Assembly: GCA_037783415.1 (NCBI GenBank)
Contig: JAZGTN010000011.1
Span: forward strand, 682,001-746,000
DNA from: Leptasterias polaris
Lineage: Eukaryota; Echinodermata; Asteroidea; Forcipulatida; Asteriidae
Reading direction: 5' to 3'
Length of the DNA: 64,000 nucleotides
The notes beneath the pieces were generated by a model. It did not search any database and was not told the origin of the DNA. It saw only the letters and a program-made list of their open reading frames with translations. The translations under genes were made by a program, and so were the position numbers. Shown here one piece after another: positions 30,401-41,000 of this stretch; position 1 is the stretch's first letter, and each line of letters begins with the position of its first letter.

Positions 30401-33400
30401 CTGACTGAGCGTGCTTGTACTGGCTAGCACAAAATATCATATAACTAGATTTGAGAACATTTATACACAATTTATTGGCTAAAAGCCAAGTAGTGATTTT
30501 CCGAAGCTCAAGATTAAGTTTCTGCGCTGCTAAGTCTACACTTTTATCAGTAAACAATAAACTTGTGTCATCTGCGAACAAGCAAAATGTAATCATTTCT
30601 GAAGTATTGCAGAGGTCATTAATGTACAAGATAAATAATAAGGGGCCCAATACAGAGCCCTGTGGTACACCGCAAGTAATAGGCCGATCTGTAGATTTTA
30701 CAGAATTACACAAATCATACTGGCTTCTATCACATAAGTAACTTTTAAACAAGTCAAGGGCTATTCCTAGGACACCATAATGTTCTAATTTACATATACA
30801 TCAAGATATCATGGTTAACTGTATCAAATGCTTTTGATAAATCCAGAAAGATGCCAATTGAAAAATGATTGTCATCTATATCATTACACAATTTGTTAAC
30901 TACATAAGATGTCGCTAAATCAGTAGAGCGATTACATCTGAAGCCAAACTGTGATTCCGACGGGAGGTTATTTATAGATATAAAAGATCTTAATCGTGTA
31001 TAAATTAGCTTTTCAAATAATTTCGAAAAAGTTGACAAAACAGAGATGGGTCTATAATTCCCAGTGTCATGCTTGGAGCCCTTTTTATATATTGGTATAA
31101 CCTGAGCCTTTTTTAACCCATCAGGAAAAATTCCAGCTGTTAAGGATTTGTTGAAGAGTGTCAGCCAGTGGTTTAGCCAATGAATACTTAGCCTGTTTAA
31201 TAACATCAGAGTTCAATTCATCAAAACCAGGAGCCTTTCCGGACGGAATCTTGTTCAGATTGTCCACGATCTCTTCTTGCGTAACGGGTGTCAAGGAATG
31301 TTTCAATGGGAATGTTACATAATGGTAGCCCACCCGCAAGATTGCTCCCAATGTCAACAAAGTACTTGTTAAAGGTGTCAGCAATTTCTTTGCTATCAGT
31401 AATTTTGTTTCTATCGGAACAACAATAAGTAGGGTTCAATGTTTGCCTATGCTTATTGAGTAGTAAATTAATGAGTTTCCAAGTACCTTAGTTATTTCTT
31501 TCTTGATTAAATTTTTTGCATAAATAGTTTTTCTTTGATAATTTTATAACAGAGGTCAGTTTATTTTTATACAAAGTATAATAAGATTTGTTTTGTGAAG
31601 AACGGTTTTTCAGAAACTTCTTGTACACGTGATTTTTCCTCCTGATAGAGTTGTAGATACCCTCGGACATCCACAAAGACTTAGATTTATCATAACGATA
31701 CTTAACTTCAAGCACAGGAAAATTTCTGTCATAGAGTTGTTTAACATGATCCAAGAAGTTATTGTACATACAGTGGATATCATTCAACGAAATTATACAA
31801 TCCCAATCAGTCTCATTAAGATCATGAATAAAATTGTCAATATTATCATTGCCAAAAACCCGCCTTTTACATTTCATATTAGTCCGAGGACTTTCTCTAA
31901 AGTTATCAATAATTAAAAATACAGGAAGATGGTCACTAATGTCAGTTACCAGAATCTCTGCAGTGTGGTTTAAATAATCATTTGTCAGGATATTATCAAT
32001 TAAAGTTGCACTATCAGTAGTCATCCTAGTAGGTTTGTTTATGGTGGGATAGAATGACTGAGAATCAAGAATAGGCATGAAATTTTGCACAGCATTATCG
32101 GCATCAGACTGCAGTAGATTTATGTTAAAATCACCCATAATGTAACATTTTTTGTTCTCAGTATTTAACCGACTAAATATGTCATCAATATGATCTGTAA
32201 AAACATGATGCACTCGGGGGGTTATAAACTATTCCAATGATAACATTCGATTTATGGGTATTAACAAGCTCTATGAAAAATGATTCTGTTTCAGAGTTGT
32301 TAATAGATAAATGTTTAATATAAAGGACAACTCCACCACCTCTTTTGTTTAGCCTACAGGAACCTTCCACTGTGTAATTTGGAATCTGGATCAAGGGATG
32401 TCCTTTAACCATGACTCTGAAACCCCTATGACTGAAAAGCTTGTTTGCAATAATTTCAGATATTGAACAATACTTGTTATATTTTTTGGCAAACTGCGAG
32501 CATTGATATGCAGCAGTTTAGCATTAGTGTTAGAATTAAAAGCAGTCAGGAACTCATCTTGGTCATAATATTGACATTGAGTTTGCGTTTCTAGAAAATT
32601 TAAATCAGGATCTATATTATAATCCATAAAAGAATCATGAATTGTATGACTCATTAAAGAATATTAGAAACTGAATAACAACATGAAGGCAGAAAAAACA
32701 TTTGTGATAATCTGTCTTACACCAGGATACAGTAAACAACACAGAAACAACATATAACTGAAAACTAAAATGAAATCAAGACATTTGTGACGGATCATGA
32801 GTGGCACAGTTCTGATGAATACAGTTCTGATGTACTTAGCTGGCTTGGGAGGTAGTGTAATTTCTACCCTGAATGTAGAGATCACCGTTATGGAAGACGG
32901 GATGGTGGCCAGCGTCATATGCTCTTTTCATGACATCTCGCAGTGCTCTTTTCTTAGCAACATCGGCAGCTGGTAAATCAGGTTATATGAACATCCCGGA
33001 GTTGGCGAGAGCTTCCTTGGCACCCGTCAGGACAGTGTGACGCTCGCCGCGGTATACAAATCTCGCAATGACATGGCGGGGCTTGTCGATCGCTGATTTC
33101 GGGGCTCTGCCAGTGCGGTGAGCAGCTTCAATCTCAGCTCCCGGCACATTGAATCGTTCTGTCGGGATCTTCTTGACATTGTCATAAGGCAGGGTGGTGG
33201 GCTCAGTTGAACTTTCTGGTATCCCACCAAACCGTAAGTTGAAGCTATGGGAGTGCCGTTCAAGTTGCAGGGTAGCCTCCTCTAGGTGCTGGATTTTGGT
33301 CGGGGATGTATTTATCTGTGTCGTCAAGCTGGAAACCCCATTGGACAAGGTCTTGTTTTTGTCTTGGATTTCCTCAATGGTGGTTGACGAAAACTGGATT

Positions 33401-36400
33401 GACTCCTCCATCTCAAGCTGCTTGGTTTCCAAGGTTTGAATTCTTGTCAGAATTCCCTCTTGGTTGGAGATTACCGTGTCCAACTTGATGTGTAGATCCG
33501 CCGCCATGGATCGAAGCTCACGCCGCAAGCTGGCCATGTCACTAAAGTCAGGCTGGTCACCTGACTCGACTGGCGCGAGTACTAGCCCCGTTGTGACCGA
33601 TGTCGAAACTGGCCCTTTTTTGTTGCTTTTGGGAGGCATATTTTTAGTATCGGAACTTGAATGGATGGCAGATACGATTACTAAATGTATATACTCACAC
33701 GGAGAGTTGTTGGTAGAGATGGAGGAGATATTTAGCTGAATTTAGGTTAATTTACTCGGAGCACCGTCTTAACGTGTCATCACATGTTTATCTAAAAAGA
33801 GGCGCTTCAAAATTTAATATAGGAGTCCTATATTGATATAGGATGCTTGGGACACTTCACAGTTTCCCAAAATTAAAAAATTCCTGCTCGTTCATCTCAA
33901 TGAAACATGGTCGTGTCATGGTGGACAAGGTTGGTGTGTACATGGAGTTGTATTTAGGGGTATTTGAAGGGTATTTAGAATTTTCAGAGTTTGAGGTAGA
34001 CTAGTTTCTGTGTCAATTTTGTGTTAATTGTGAAAAAAAAAAATTACAAGGATCTCTGCGTGTGTTATATAAAACAAATATTGAATGCATTTTAGTCTGC
34101 ATTGTTGCAGAAAATAATCACTTGGTGAAATCTGGCTTTTGCATTTCACGGGACAAAGCCAAGCGAAAAGGAATAGTCCGGATTTCACCTCGTGATTATA
34201 TTCTGCAACAATACACTCACATGCATCCATCATTTGTAGACTATGCCCATCATTTGTTGCAAAAAACTAGAAAACTTCCTGCTTTGCTGTTGCAGATCAA
34301 CAAGGTTCCAAAACCTTTTACGAACGATGAGCTGAAACGAATCCTGAAGGAGTTTGTTCGCTATATCTTCTGGGCGTTGTTTGCGGATATAGTCCTGCAT
34401 TTCCTTTACTTCCCATCATTCCATCAAGTCTGGTACAAGTTCCAATTCTTGTCTACATGGTCACTAGGTGAGCAAATTATTCTCTCTTTTTTTCTTTTCT
34501 TTTTTTGTGTTTTTTCTTTTCTTTTTTGCAAAGAATGACAGCACCTCCTCAGTTGTAGAGAATCTTAATGACACAGGCCTCCCTTCAAAACCTATGAAAC
34601 CTTTTTTTTTAAACCACACTTGATAAGCCTGAATTACAGCTTTAAATGGCATTGACGTGTGGGTTCGATTTCTGGTCATAGCCTTTGTGTCCTTGAGCAA
34701 GACACTTAACCATAATTGCTTCTCTCAACCCAGGTGTATAAATGGGAACCTGAGAAGGCTGAGACATTATTGTGTTGTACCCATTAGCACCAATACAAGC
34801 AACTTGAGGTTGTATGCTCCCAGGGGAGTTGAGAAAGTTTGAGGAATGGTCCAAGTATGCCCTACGAACCGGAATAATTATGTTGTAAAGCTGCGCCTTG
34901 ATCTAGCTACTTGGATATGTGTGCTATATAAGAACCCAGTATTATTAGTGGCGTTAAACATTCGGAGACGAAAGCAAAAATGATCTCAAAGTTGTAAAAG
35001 ATTTCCTCTGTTATCCCCTGTTATCCCCAGGTGGTATTGGTCTCTGCCACCTACTATTCTTTCAGATCAAGTACGTGGTAACCTATGGCATCCCTCGTGC
35101 CATTGCACTATTTGACAGAATAGAAGCCCCATTACCACCTGCATGTGTACTGAGTATCTACACATTTCAAGACATGTGGAGGTAAGCCTTTTGTTTTTAG
35201 TTGTACAATATTTGAGTATGTGAATACAGAAACCTTTCAGAAAGCTGAGAGCTCTTCTGTGACCTGCAGAGCTGCCTACTCTCCCTGATTCTGCAGAAAG
35301 TTTCATGAAATTACGATCTTCAGATAATTGGGCCGGTGCTCTACCCTACTGAGCTTTCAGTAAACTTTTCTTTGTTCACCTTAAAATTGAAATAAGATTT
35401 ACCCAGTCAGTTTCCCGTGTGGTTTATTACTTGGTAAATAAATTATGACGTATCCTCCCACCTGTAGTTTCCTACTTAATTAGTTAAAACAATATTTTCT
35501 GAGGAAGAAAGAAGACAGCACTTTTTGGTTTAGTGCTTTAAAAATTGACAAAAAAGATTGGACTTAAATTGTTTGTTTCAACTATTGTTTCAACAGATAT
35601 TTTGACAGAGGTCTCAACTCACTGCTAATAAGGTAGGCAAACTGCTCATTTTCTTATCATCATTTTACAAGTCAGTTAAAAATATTTTATTATTACTTTT
35701 TTTAAATTAGTTTTGTTAATGCAAGTTCGCCCCAAAGAAGGCTAAAAGCCACCCTAAAGAGGCTACAAGTGTTCTGGGTTCGTTTATGTGCACTAGATAT
35801 CCTAGTACATAGGACCTACAGCTTTGTGTCTCAACAGTTTACATGCATGTACCGCGGTACCGGTATACCGGTACATGTTTAACTGTATAGAAAGGTTTTT
35901 CTTATTAGATTCCAGTCTTGTAAAATAAATTCTGCTCCAGTAAAGCTGTTGAGTTACAAGCCCTGCGGTCCTGTGGATTTTCCCCCGTCACTTTGAGCCT
36001 TGGCTTGCATGCACACTCTTGTCCAAATTGGGTTTGAATACTTTTCTCTAGTTGTAAGTCAACGGTAAGATTTCATTGTACCAGGAAATTCATAGGTAGG
36101 AGGAAGATGATACTGTAGGGATAGCACTCTAAGAATCTTAAATAATTACAGATGTAATTTCATCTTTGAGAGGGCAGGGCCATTTTAATTTTGCAAAGGG
36201 CACTTCTATTGCAAAATCTTAAAGTCTGCGGGAAAGTTTTGAAGGGCGCCAAGACCAGGGGCAACAGAGGCCAAGGCCTCCATGTAATTTCAGGGCAGTA
36301 ATTGTCTCGCTTTTTTCTTGAATCGCAGTACCATCTACATCCCAGTGGGAGGCTCTCAACGCGGTTTTCTGAGACATCTTCTTGCCTCCATGCTCTGTTT

Positions 36401-38805
36401 CTCCTTTGTGTTCCTCTGGCATGGTGTGGAGGTGTATCTTCTCTACTGGGTCTTAATCAACTGGCTTGGGGTCGTTGTTGAGATCCTCATCCAAAAGGCG
36501 GTGAAACAGTTTGGAATTATAGCGTTTCTTGTAAGTGTCTCCAACAATATTGCTCCTAAAGTCTGAATGGCCAATCCATTTTATTCAGACTCTCATTTCT
36601 CTTCCGATCAAAACTTACTTGATGTTTGTCATTCTTGTTCCTATGAGTTCAGGAGTTGTAGTCAAACATTGAGCAGAATTAATTTCTTATCTTTATTGTT
36701 TTGTGTATAGCGCCTTTTTAGGCAGATTCTGCGCCATATAATATCTCTATTATATTATATTACACATTTCGTCATAAGCTGGTATTACTTTGAGAATGAT
36801 TTTTTTGATTTTTTCCTGGATGAGTTCCTAATTTAATTCATCTTAACGTATATTTCCAAATAGCATAATGTGCAGTCAGAGAAAGTCTGGAGGAACAAGA
36901 TCTTACAAGTCGGGTTTACAAACAAGGGTTTCTTTCTAGTTGTGTTGTTTATCCACATACGGAATTGGTCACAGATTCCTTTTCTTGAGTTTTTCTTTCT
37001 CTGAATATTGACCCGATTTACCTGACGCAATTACACTTATAAATCATGCTTTTGTCATTTAGGGAGTGAGATTCCCTTTGTGTTATTGTGTAGTGGGCAT
37101 TATAGGCGGTGACATGTATTTATACGTGCAAAAAAGCAGACCACGGAGAGTCAGTGATCCGCAGTGTCAAGGGCCATGTCACACAAGGCAGTTTACAGGC
37201 AACAAGTTCTAGGCATTCTCCAACATTGTCCACCAAGAAAAGACATTCACATTTGAATGTACACCCTTTTTTTCTTGGGGATTGTAAGATATTGTTTGAA
37301 AAATTACTTCTGTGCTACCAAAGTAGCATGTTCTGTAGTTGGTTGCCTCCAAGTTGCCCGTAAAATGTGCACTTAAGCAAAATGTCCTCTTCTTTGTACA
37401 TTTTTTTTTCTCCAGAAGAGTAAGTTGTCCTCATCAGCCATCTTCAGACTGCTTGGTTTGTTCCTGACACTGAACTATATGCTTCTAGCTCTCTCTAACC
37501 TAGTCTTTCTTGGTGGGCAGCGTGTGGCATATACTTATTATCATAGGATTATAGTATCTGGTAAGTGTCTTTTTCCCATCAGCTTTAAACGTTTCTTGAT
37601 TTATTACTGTAGCATGCATTGATGTGGTCACTATTATTGGTCACAACCAGGGCCTAATTTTATAAACTGTTAAGCAGGGAATGGTGCTTTGCTAATTTAT
37701 CTGTTAAGCAAAGATTACTAGGGAACCATTCACAAACAATATACATTACATGGTATTTTGGCTGGTAACCTGTTTCTGCTAAGCAAGACTTGTTTGTGCT
37801 GAGCAACTTTGTTTGAAGAGTTATCAAACGACCAGCCTCACTACCATGGGCAGTGCGCAATATCAATACCTCTTGTTACTAACTCCTTGTAGGAGTGTGC
37901 TAAAAACAATGCTGATTGGCTCCCAAGCTTATTAAAAACTTGTAGGCGCTTGTATGGTGCTTGTAGGACGCTTACCGGTAGTACACGAATGTCAAAATGC
38001 AAGTATTTTGACGAGATTCCAAAAAGACGAGTTATGATTTTACACGGTCACCCCAAACTGCATACAGCTAGCTCTTATTTGAGGTTTCTTCCACTTTGCT
38101 TTGATGTGTGAAGGAAACAAAGTTATGGACTTTAATGGTTCGAATGTTTGAATACCAACGTGTCACTTTGGATGCCCAGTTTGCATTTGCCCTGAGGCCC
38201 TTTGTAAAGATCAAAGGGATTTGCTTTTCAAGTGGAAAAAAATCCCTATCCTTTTAAGATCAAATATTTTTAAAGTAACAAATGTCAAAATTAAAGGGAC
38301 GGTATATCACTCTTAAAATGAATAGCAATAAAAACTCATTGGTTAGAAGCCTACACCAGCTTTCGATAGTAAAAAGCCTTTGGAGAAACAAATTTCCATT
38401 CAAAGTAATGTGGTTACGTGAAAATAGTTTTATGCCCCAACATTTAAATCTGAAAAGCGTTACTGTCAGAAATGTTTCTCAGATTGTGTATCCTATTAGG
38501 GATTATTCTTCATGCTTGGACATATTCGCACCTGATTTTCGGCGATATCTCAAAAACATGACCACCTTGTGAAATGAAATTTTCACAGGTTAGTTTTATT
38601 GTATATGTCTACATTTTAAAGGTGTCTTTGCCTTTTTGATCCAGTAATATTAATCATTTATCCAACTTGGTGATTCTATTTTACAGGCTGGCCGTGGCCC
38701 CTCATAACATTCTTCTCTACTTTCTACTGTGTGTTACAAGTCACAAGAGCGTTACATCAACACTTTGGTAAAAGTTACTTATGCAAGAAACTTTATGCCG
38801 TTTGA
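24193..38805 (+). CDS. HHAT: HHAT, hedgehog acyltransferase (MBOAT), complete, 11 exons
   Basis: ER multipass O-acyltransferase family member that N-palmitoylates secreted Hedgehog ligands. Joined coding exons: 24193-24409, 25281-25348, 26389-26502, 27545-27739, 29008-29244, 34296-34467, 35031-35181, 35597-35632, 36329-36530, 37416-37560, 38687-38805, giving 551 residues (human 493). The ATG at 24193 opens a basic Ser/Lys-rich N-terminal stretch before the first membrane segment (about residues 48-70). Residues 388 (Asp, in RYFD) and 428 (His, in LWHG) match human catalytic Asp339 and His379, and the 40-residue separation is the same. IPVGGSQ and ALSNLVFLGG are further MBOAT/HHAT blocks. The retained His argues for HHAT over the paralogue HHATL. 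Acceptors at 24160 or 24170 just before the ATG imply a noncoding 5' exon upstream. Confidence 0.93.
24560..25080 (+). repeat. tRNA-Lys-like composite repeat, copy 3, between direct repeats
   Basis: The composite unit (24740-25010, with a shortened tRNA-like part agggctagatagctggaggt) is flanked by direct copies of gaacttgtcctgctgtttgt...ggagtagattgg at about 24579-24632 and 25016-25066. A related piece is at 48115-48160. tttacccagtcag also occurs on both sides. In HHAT intron 24410-25280. Confidence 0.6.
25281..25348 (+). CDS. HHAT: HHAT coding exon 2
   Basis: Split Glu, then HVEVFSSYMLERGWSIFGNS, corresponding to the poorly conserved luminal or cytosolic loop before DATDFEWS in human. Phase 1 to 0. 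Confidence 0.85.
25598..25690. repeat. Short dispersed repeat with snapback core
   Basis: gccccatatccaactcggcc...ttggatactgggcgcagaag, then cgctatatattttctagcgc. Resembles 20070-20135 and, more weakly, 21485-21555. In HHAT intron 25349-26388. Confidence 0.45.
25740..25990 (+). mobile_element. tRNA-derived SINE, copy E
   Basis: Box B-like gtttgggttcaagtcctggt, then gttccctttagcaagatact and ccttcggatggggcattaag, a body shared with copy D, then ...gtgcacgtaaaggaacc. The head is incomplete. In an HHAT intron. Confidence 0.65.
26389..26502 (+). CDS. HHAT: HHAT coding exon 3
   Basis: DVADFEWSYWHAMVTPV matches human DATDFEWSFW. A membrane helix and a loop follow. Phase 0 to 0. Confidence 0.92.
27085..27451. 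mobile_element. TTAA-flanked MITE (family M6), copy 2
   Basis: TTAA at 27081-27084 and 27452-27455. Ends aggcactggacacgtttggt and the inverted accaaaagtgtccagtgcct, about 26 bp with few mismatches. Same internal blocks as 21929-22283. In HHAT intron 26503-27544, 93 bp before exon 4. Confidence 0.88.
27545..27739 (+). CDS. HHAT: HHAT coding exon 4
   Basis: 65 codons with two strongly hydrophobic segments (GYGLVCLLCIFGVMAVLVF and VVWAVIILEIL). Low identity but correct phase, length and position. Confidence 0.85.
28024..28273. mobile_element. MITE family M2-like, 250 bp, palindromic ends
   Basis: gggcccaatttcatggctct... at the left and the inverted ...agagccatgaaaatgggccc at the right: about 26-bp ends with one mismatch. 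The interior has repeated cttaccg/cgcttacg blocks. It abuts the tandem array at 28262. Confidence 0.85.
28262..28856 (+). repeat. Higher-order tandem array, alternating 105-bp and 86-bp units
   Basis: gggccctgtatagtctgagt occurs at 28268, 28373, 28459, 28564, 28650 and 28755, spacings 105, 86, 105, 86, 105. The short unit lacks a block (ctgtctgagcttagaact...) and carries taaaaaagt instead. Each unit starts with the last bases of the adjacent MITE end. In HHAT intron 27740-29007. Confidence 0.92.
29008..29244 (+). CDS. HHAT: HHAT coding exon 5
   Basis: RLLSYCLEYCK, then YNFYLPLFATGPVMTFDKF, aligning with human YVFYYPVLHNGPILSFSEF, a core MBOAT block. The acceptor lies in gaaacag. Phase 0 to 0. 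Confidence 0.92.
29744..32654 (-). pseudogene. LINE ORF2 (endonuclease plus reverse transcriptase), frameshifted
   Basis: APE-type endonuclease motifs: HINARSL, VSESWL, GGGVVLYI, MGDFN, SDHLPV (about 31922-31937). Reverse transcriptase motifs: GNYRPIS, GFRCNRSTD, DLSKAFDTVNH, GVPQGSVLGPLLF, and the catalytic FADD at 30567-30578. The frame changes near 32400, 32200, 31300, 31145, 30770 and 30377, with at least one stop between 31488 and 31439. Not functional as read. Confidence 0.88.
32836..33639 (-). pseudogene. LINE ORF1, one in-frame stop
   Basis: Starts MPPKSNKKGP. A predicted coiled coil (heptad-rich LETKQLEMEESIQF region) is followed by an RRM-like block (FNLRFGGIPE, IEAAHRTGRAP, RHVIARFVYRGERH) as in L1-ORF1p-type proteins. 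A TAA at 32983-32985 interrupts the frame, which otherwise stays open to the stop at 32836-32838 (267 residues). Nucleic-acid-binding chaperone role by family. Confidence 0.75.
34296..34467 (+). CDS. HHAT: HHAT coding exon 6
   Basis: Follows the 5-kb LINE-bearing intron. KRILKEFVRYIFWALFADIV is a membrane-proximal helix and the exon ends STWSL in phase 1. Acceptor after gctgttgcag. Confidence 0.88.
34655..34945 (+). mobile_element. tRNA-Leu-like SINE, copy F (head truncated)
   Basis: Box B gtgtgggttcgatttctggt, body ttgagcaagacacttaacca and taaatgggaacctgagaagg, 3' end gtgctatataagaac followed by cagtattatta. In HHAT intron 34468-35030. Confidence 0.75.
35031..35181 (+). CDS. HHAT: HHAT coding exon 7
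   Basis: GGIGLCHLLFFQIKYVVTYG matches human GGLALAQVLFFYVKYLVLFG. Ends FQDMW plus two bases of Arg. Confidence 0.94.
35597..35632 (+). CDS. HHAT: HHAT coding exon 8 (36-bp microexon)
   Basis: Only 36 bp: completes Arg, then YFDRGLNSLLI. It carries the putative catalytic Asp (codon 35604-35606). Needed to keep frame between exons 7 and 9. Confidence 0.92.
35633..36328. other. HHAT intron with an 18-bp palindrome
   Basis: Contains the perfect palindrome at 35857-35874 (core ACCGGTATACCGGT) and, at 36170-36297, a copy of the ggcc..aaggcctccatgtaat repeat also seen at 51110-51245 and 56107-56360. Confidence 0.5.
36329..36530 (+). CDS. HHAT: HHAT coding exon 9 (active-site His)
   Basis: YIPVGGSQRGFLRHLLASML then FVFLWHGVEVYLLYW and LINWLGVVVE. 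The catalytic His codon is 36420-36422. Strongest HHAT match in the gene. Confidence 0.96.
36531..37415. other. HHAT intron, no clear element
   Basis: Contains a LINE/SINE-tail-like piece at about 36700-36760 (gtatagcgcctttttaggca, gcgccatataat, then AT-rich). Otherwise nothing recognised. Confidence 0.4.
37416..37560 (+). CDS. HHAT: HHAT coding exon 10
   Basis: LALSNLVFLGGQRVAYTYYH aligns with human LILSNLVFLGGNEVGKTYWN. Phase 0 to 1, donor gtaagt. Confidence 0.94.
37649..37815. mobile_element. MITE family M2, diverged copy
   Basis: agggcctaattttataaact...gttaagcag and an interior ggtattttggctggtaacct...ctgctaagcaa resemble the copies at 8708-9046. The right end is eroded. In HHAT intron 37561-38686. 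Confidence 0.5.
38291..38640 (-). mobile_element. TTAA MITE family M3, diverged copy
   Basis: On the minus strand matches 9859-10227 (shared gtgaaattttcacaggttag and ttttcggcgatatctcaaaa in + orientation). TTAA at 38291-38294. The other end is not cleanly inverted. It lies directly before the last HHAT exon. Confidence 0.6.
38687..38805 (+). CDS. HHAT: HHAT terminal coding exon
   Basis: GWPWPLITFFSTFYCVLQVT matches human [20 protein letters not shown]. Short tail and TGA at 38803-38805. Confidence 0.92.
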
Positions 38806-41000
38806 AGGAGCGAGACAATTTTACTTCAACTCGACACTCAACTTTGTGAGATTTTGTCACTGTGTGGTTACAACTCAACAGAGCATTACTACTTACGTAA
38901 ATGTTACTCAATGCAAACAACTTATGGATAGCGTTCAGTGTCTTTTGGTGAGTATGTGGTAGCTGTATATGAGCCTATTTAAAGGATAAAACACGGTCTG
39001 GCAATGATCAGAAAAGCATATGAACGAGGATTTTTCTAATAATGATAATAATGGACACTTATATAGTGCCGGTATCCGCCAATTTGGACACTCATGGCGC
39101 ATGAACGTTATTACCCCTGATTACTGGGTAATTTATTTCATTCCTCAAGCAATCTCAGCCCTCTGGGAGTAAGACTTAGTAAGATTTGTTACTGCAGGCC
39201 CCAATAACAATGGACCTTTGTATAAAAACTGATGACATCGGAGTTTGTTTCCCACTTTGCAGAAGAATTGGAAACAATTGTGTCTCTGCTCAACTGTCAA
39301 AAATGCGGAACCCTGTTAAGCAATTTTGAATGCTGTAAACAAACTACGACATCATCAGTCAAGGGGTCTTTTGCTTGTCACTGGTGCCTTGAATTTCACT
39401 AAAGTATCATTTTTAAGCTTCTAAAAATATCTCTGTATTGAAGTGTTTATTTAGATGTAGGGTCCTAGATTGGTGAAAAGCTTCAAAAACTAATTACCAT
39501 GAAAACTTCCTTAGTTAAAAGTACTGCAGCTTTTGATAGTATAAACTGTTTTGAGAAAGAATGCTTTTCGAAGTAATATGGTTTTAATAATTGCTCAAAA
39601 GCACATTTGAATCTGAGAACCGATTCACCTCGCTAAACGTGGATAGACTCGTTGTTGTGAAAATATTGTGACTTTTTTTTAAGTAGACACTGTATTCAGA
39701 TGAAACATTCACATATGACTTGTATTGTATTCTCTTTTGTAATTTTGTCTATAAAATCAACATAACATTGACAAAAAACAATCCATGGCCCTATCTTTAA
39801 GGCTACTTTGTTGTTGAATTCCTATTTGATGTTCCATTTTGTGTCATACACTGCTGACCTGTCATTGTTGTTCTCATCTATTGTTCGCTTGTTGTGAATG
39901 CCTTGTGTTAGGTATTTCATTTAATTGTTAACAGCTTGTCCATCAAGAACCATTCAATATCTACCCAATGTCTTGCTCAAAACCTGTAAATATTCATCTC
40001 TGCTCAATGCACAAGTATGCTCAGGGACCCAAACTTTTCTTTTTTATGGGACCCTTCACAGTGTCATCACTTTTTCCATACTTATTCTTTACTTCGATTC
40101 TTTACTTCAGCCTTATCAAATGATTATATATCTTTTTACTCCCCATTAACAGAACGAAACTGGAACTTGCATACCAGTCTTATTTAAGTATTTTATTGCG
40201 ATATCCTCAGCATGCAGAAGAAATAGATGTTATTTCACTTTGTGCCAAAGCCATGATGTTTTTCCCACCTTCAGAATTTGATTTGCTATCAGAAACATAA
40301 TTTTTGGGGATGCCTATTATAAATAGGTTTTAAGTTATTGCTACTGTTAAACATTCTTTTTGTAAACATTATAATCATTGATATAAATTTTATTTTTGTA
40401 AACTTAATGTTTATACTAAAAAGATATGTTTATATCAAAAGACAAAATTGATGGGTTGGAAGTGGTTCCACGAAAAGAAAAGATATTGAGTAATTTTATC
40501 GGCTGTGTAACTGAACACAATGTTAACATGTAGACACATTTTTGCTTAATCCAAGAAGGACACTAGGAAATAAAACATAAATTAAATCCACAATTCTGTC
40601 TTTATTGTGCTTGTTATTATCAATAAAATTGGCAGAACTTAAGTGTAGACTTCTGTTCTATGTATTCTTTGTGAAGAGGGCAGATCTTGTACAAGCTTAG
40701 GCTTCTTGTCTGACCTCCCCATATCTATAATTAAGTTCTGATAAAGTTTTTCCCTTATATTGTACTGCCTAATGGTATGGAAATAAACCTCAAACCTGAA
40801 CCCGAAACCTGTTTAGGTATTTTTTTTATAAAACAACTTTGGATTTAAAGTGTTTGCCCCTAAAACGCATCTGAAATAGCATGTATTGCCCCAAGTGCTT
40901 CTAATGCTAACACAAATGTTTTACTGGGGCCCAAAAGCTGGCCCCATGCAGTAATGGGCTTTGCGTTCGCATCTTATCTTGCAAAATACCTTATGTTCAC
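38806..41000 (+). other. HHAT 3' UTR region
   Basis: After the HHAT stop. Contains a minus-strand SINE/LINE 3'-end remnant at about 39035-39175 (taataatgataataatgg...cttatatagtgcc) and a diverged M6-type piece at 39450-39660. Possible poly(A) signals: ggaaataaaacat at about 40567, caataaaattgg at about 40620, and ggaaataaacc at about 40779. Confidence 0.4.

Larger units (their letters stand above)
29440..33760 (-). mobile_element. Near full-length LINE (CR1/L2/jockey-group), antisense in HHAT intron, degraded
   Basis: Minus-strand order: 5' UTR, ORF1, ORF2 (endonuclease then reverse transcriptase), 3' UTR, and an ATT-type tail at about 29441-29455. It accounts for most of the 5.05-kb HHAT intron 29245-34295. 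The 5' boundary is not precisely defined. Interrupted frames indicate an inactive copy. Confidence 0.85.

Noticed and set aside
33464..33739. Plus-strand frames over 33194-33739
   Set aside because: Shadows of the LINE ORF1 on the opposite strand.
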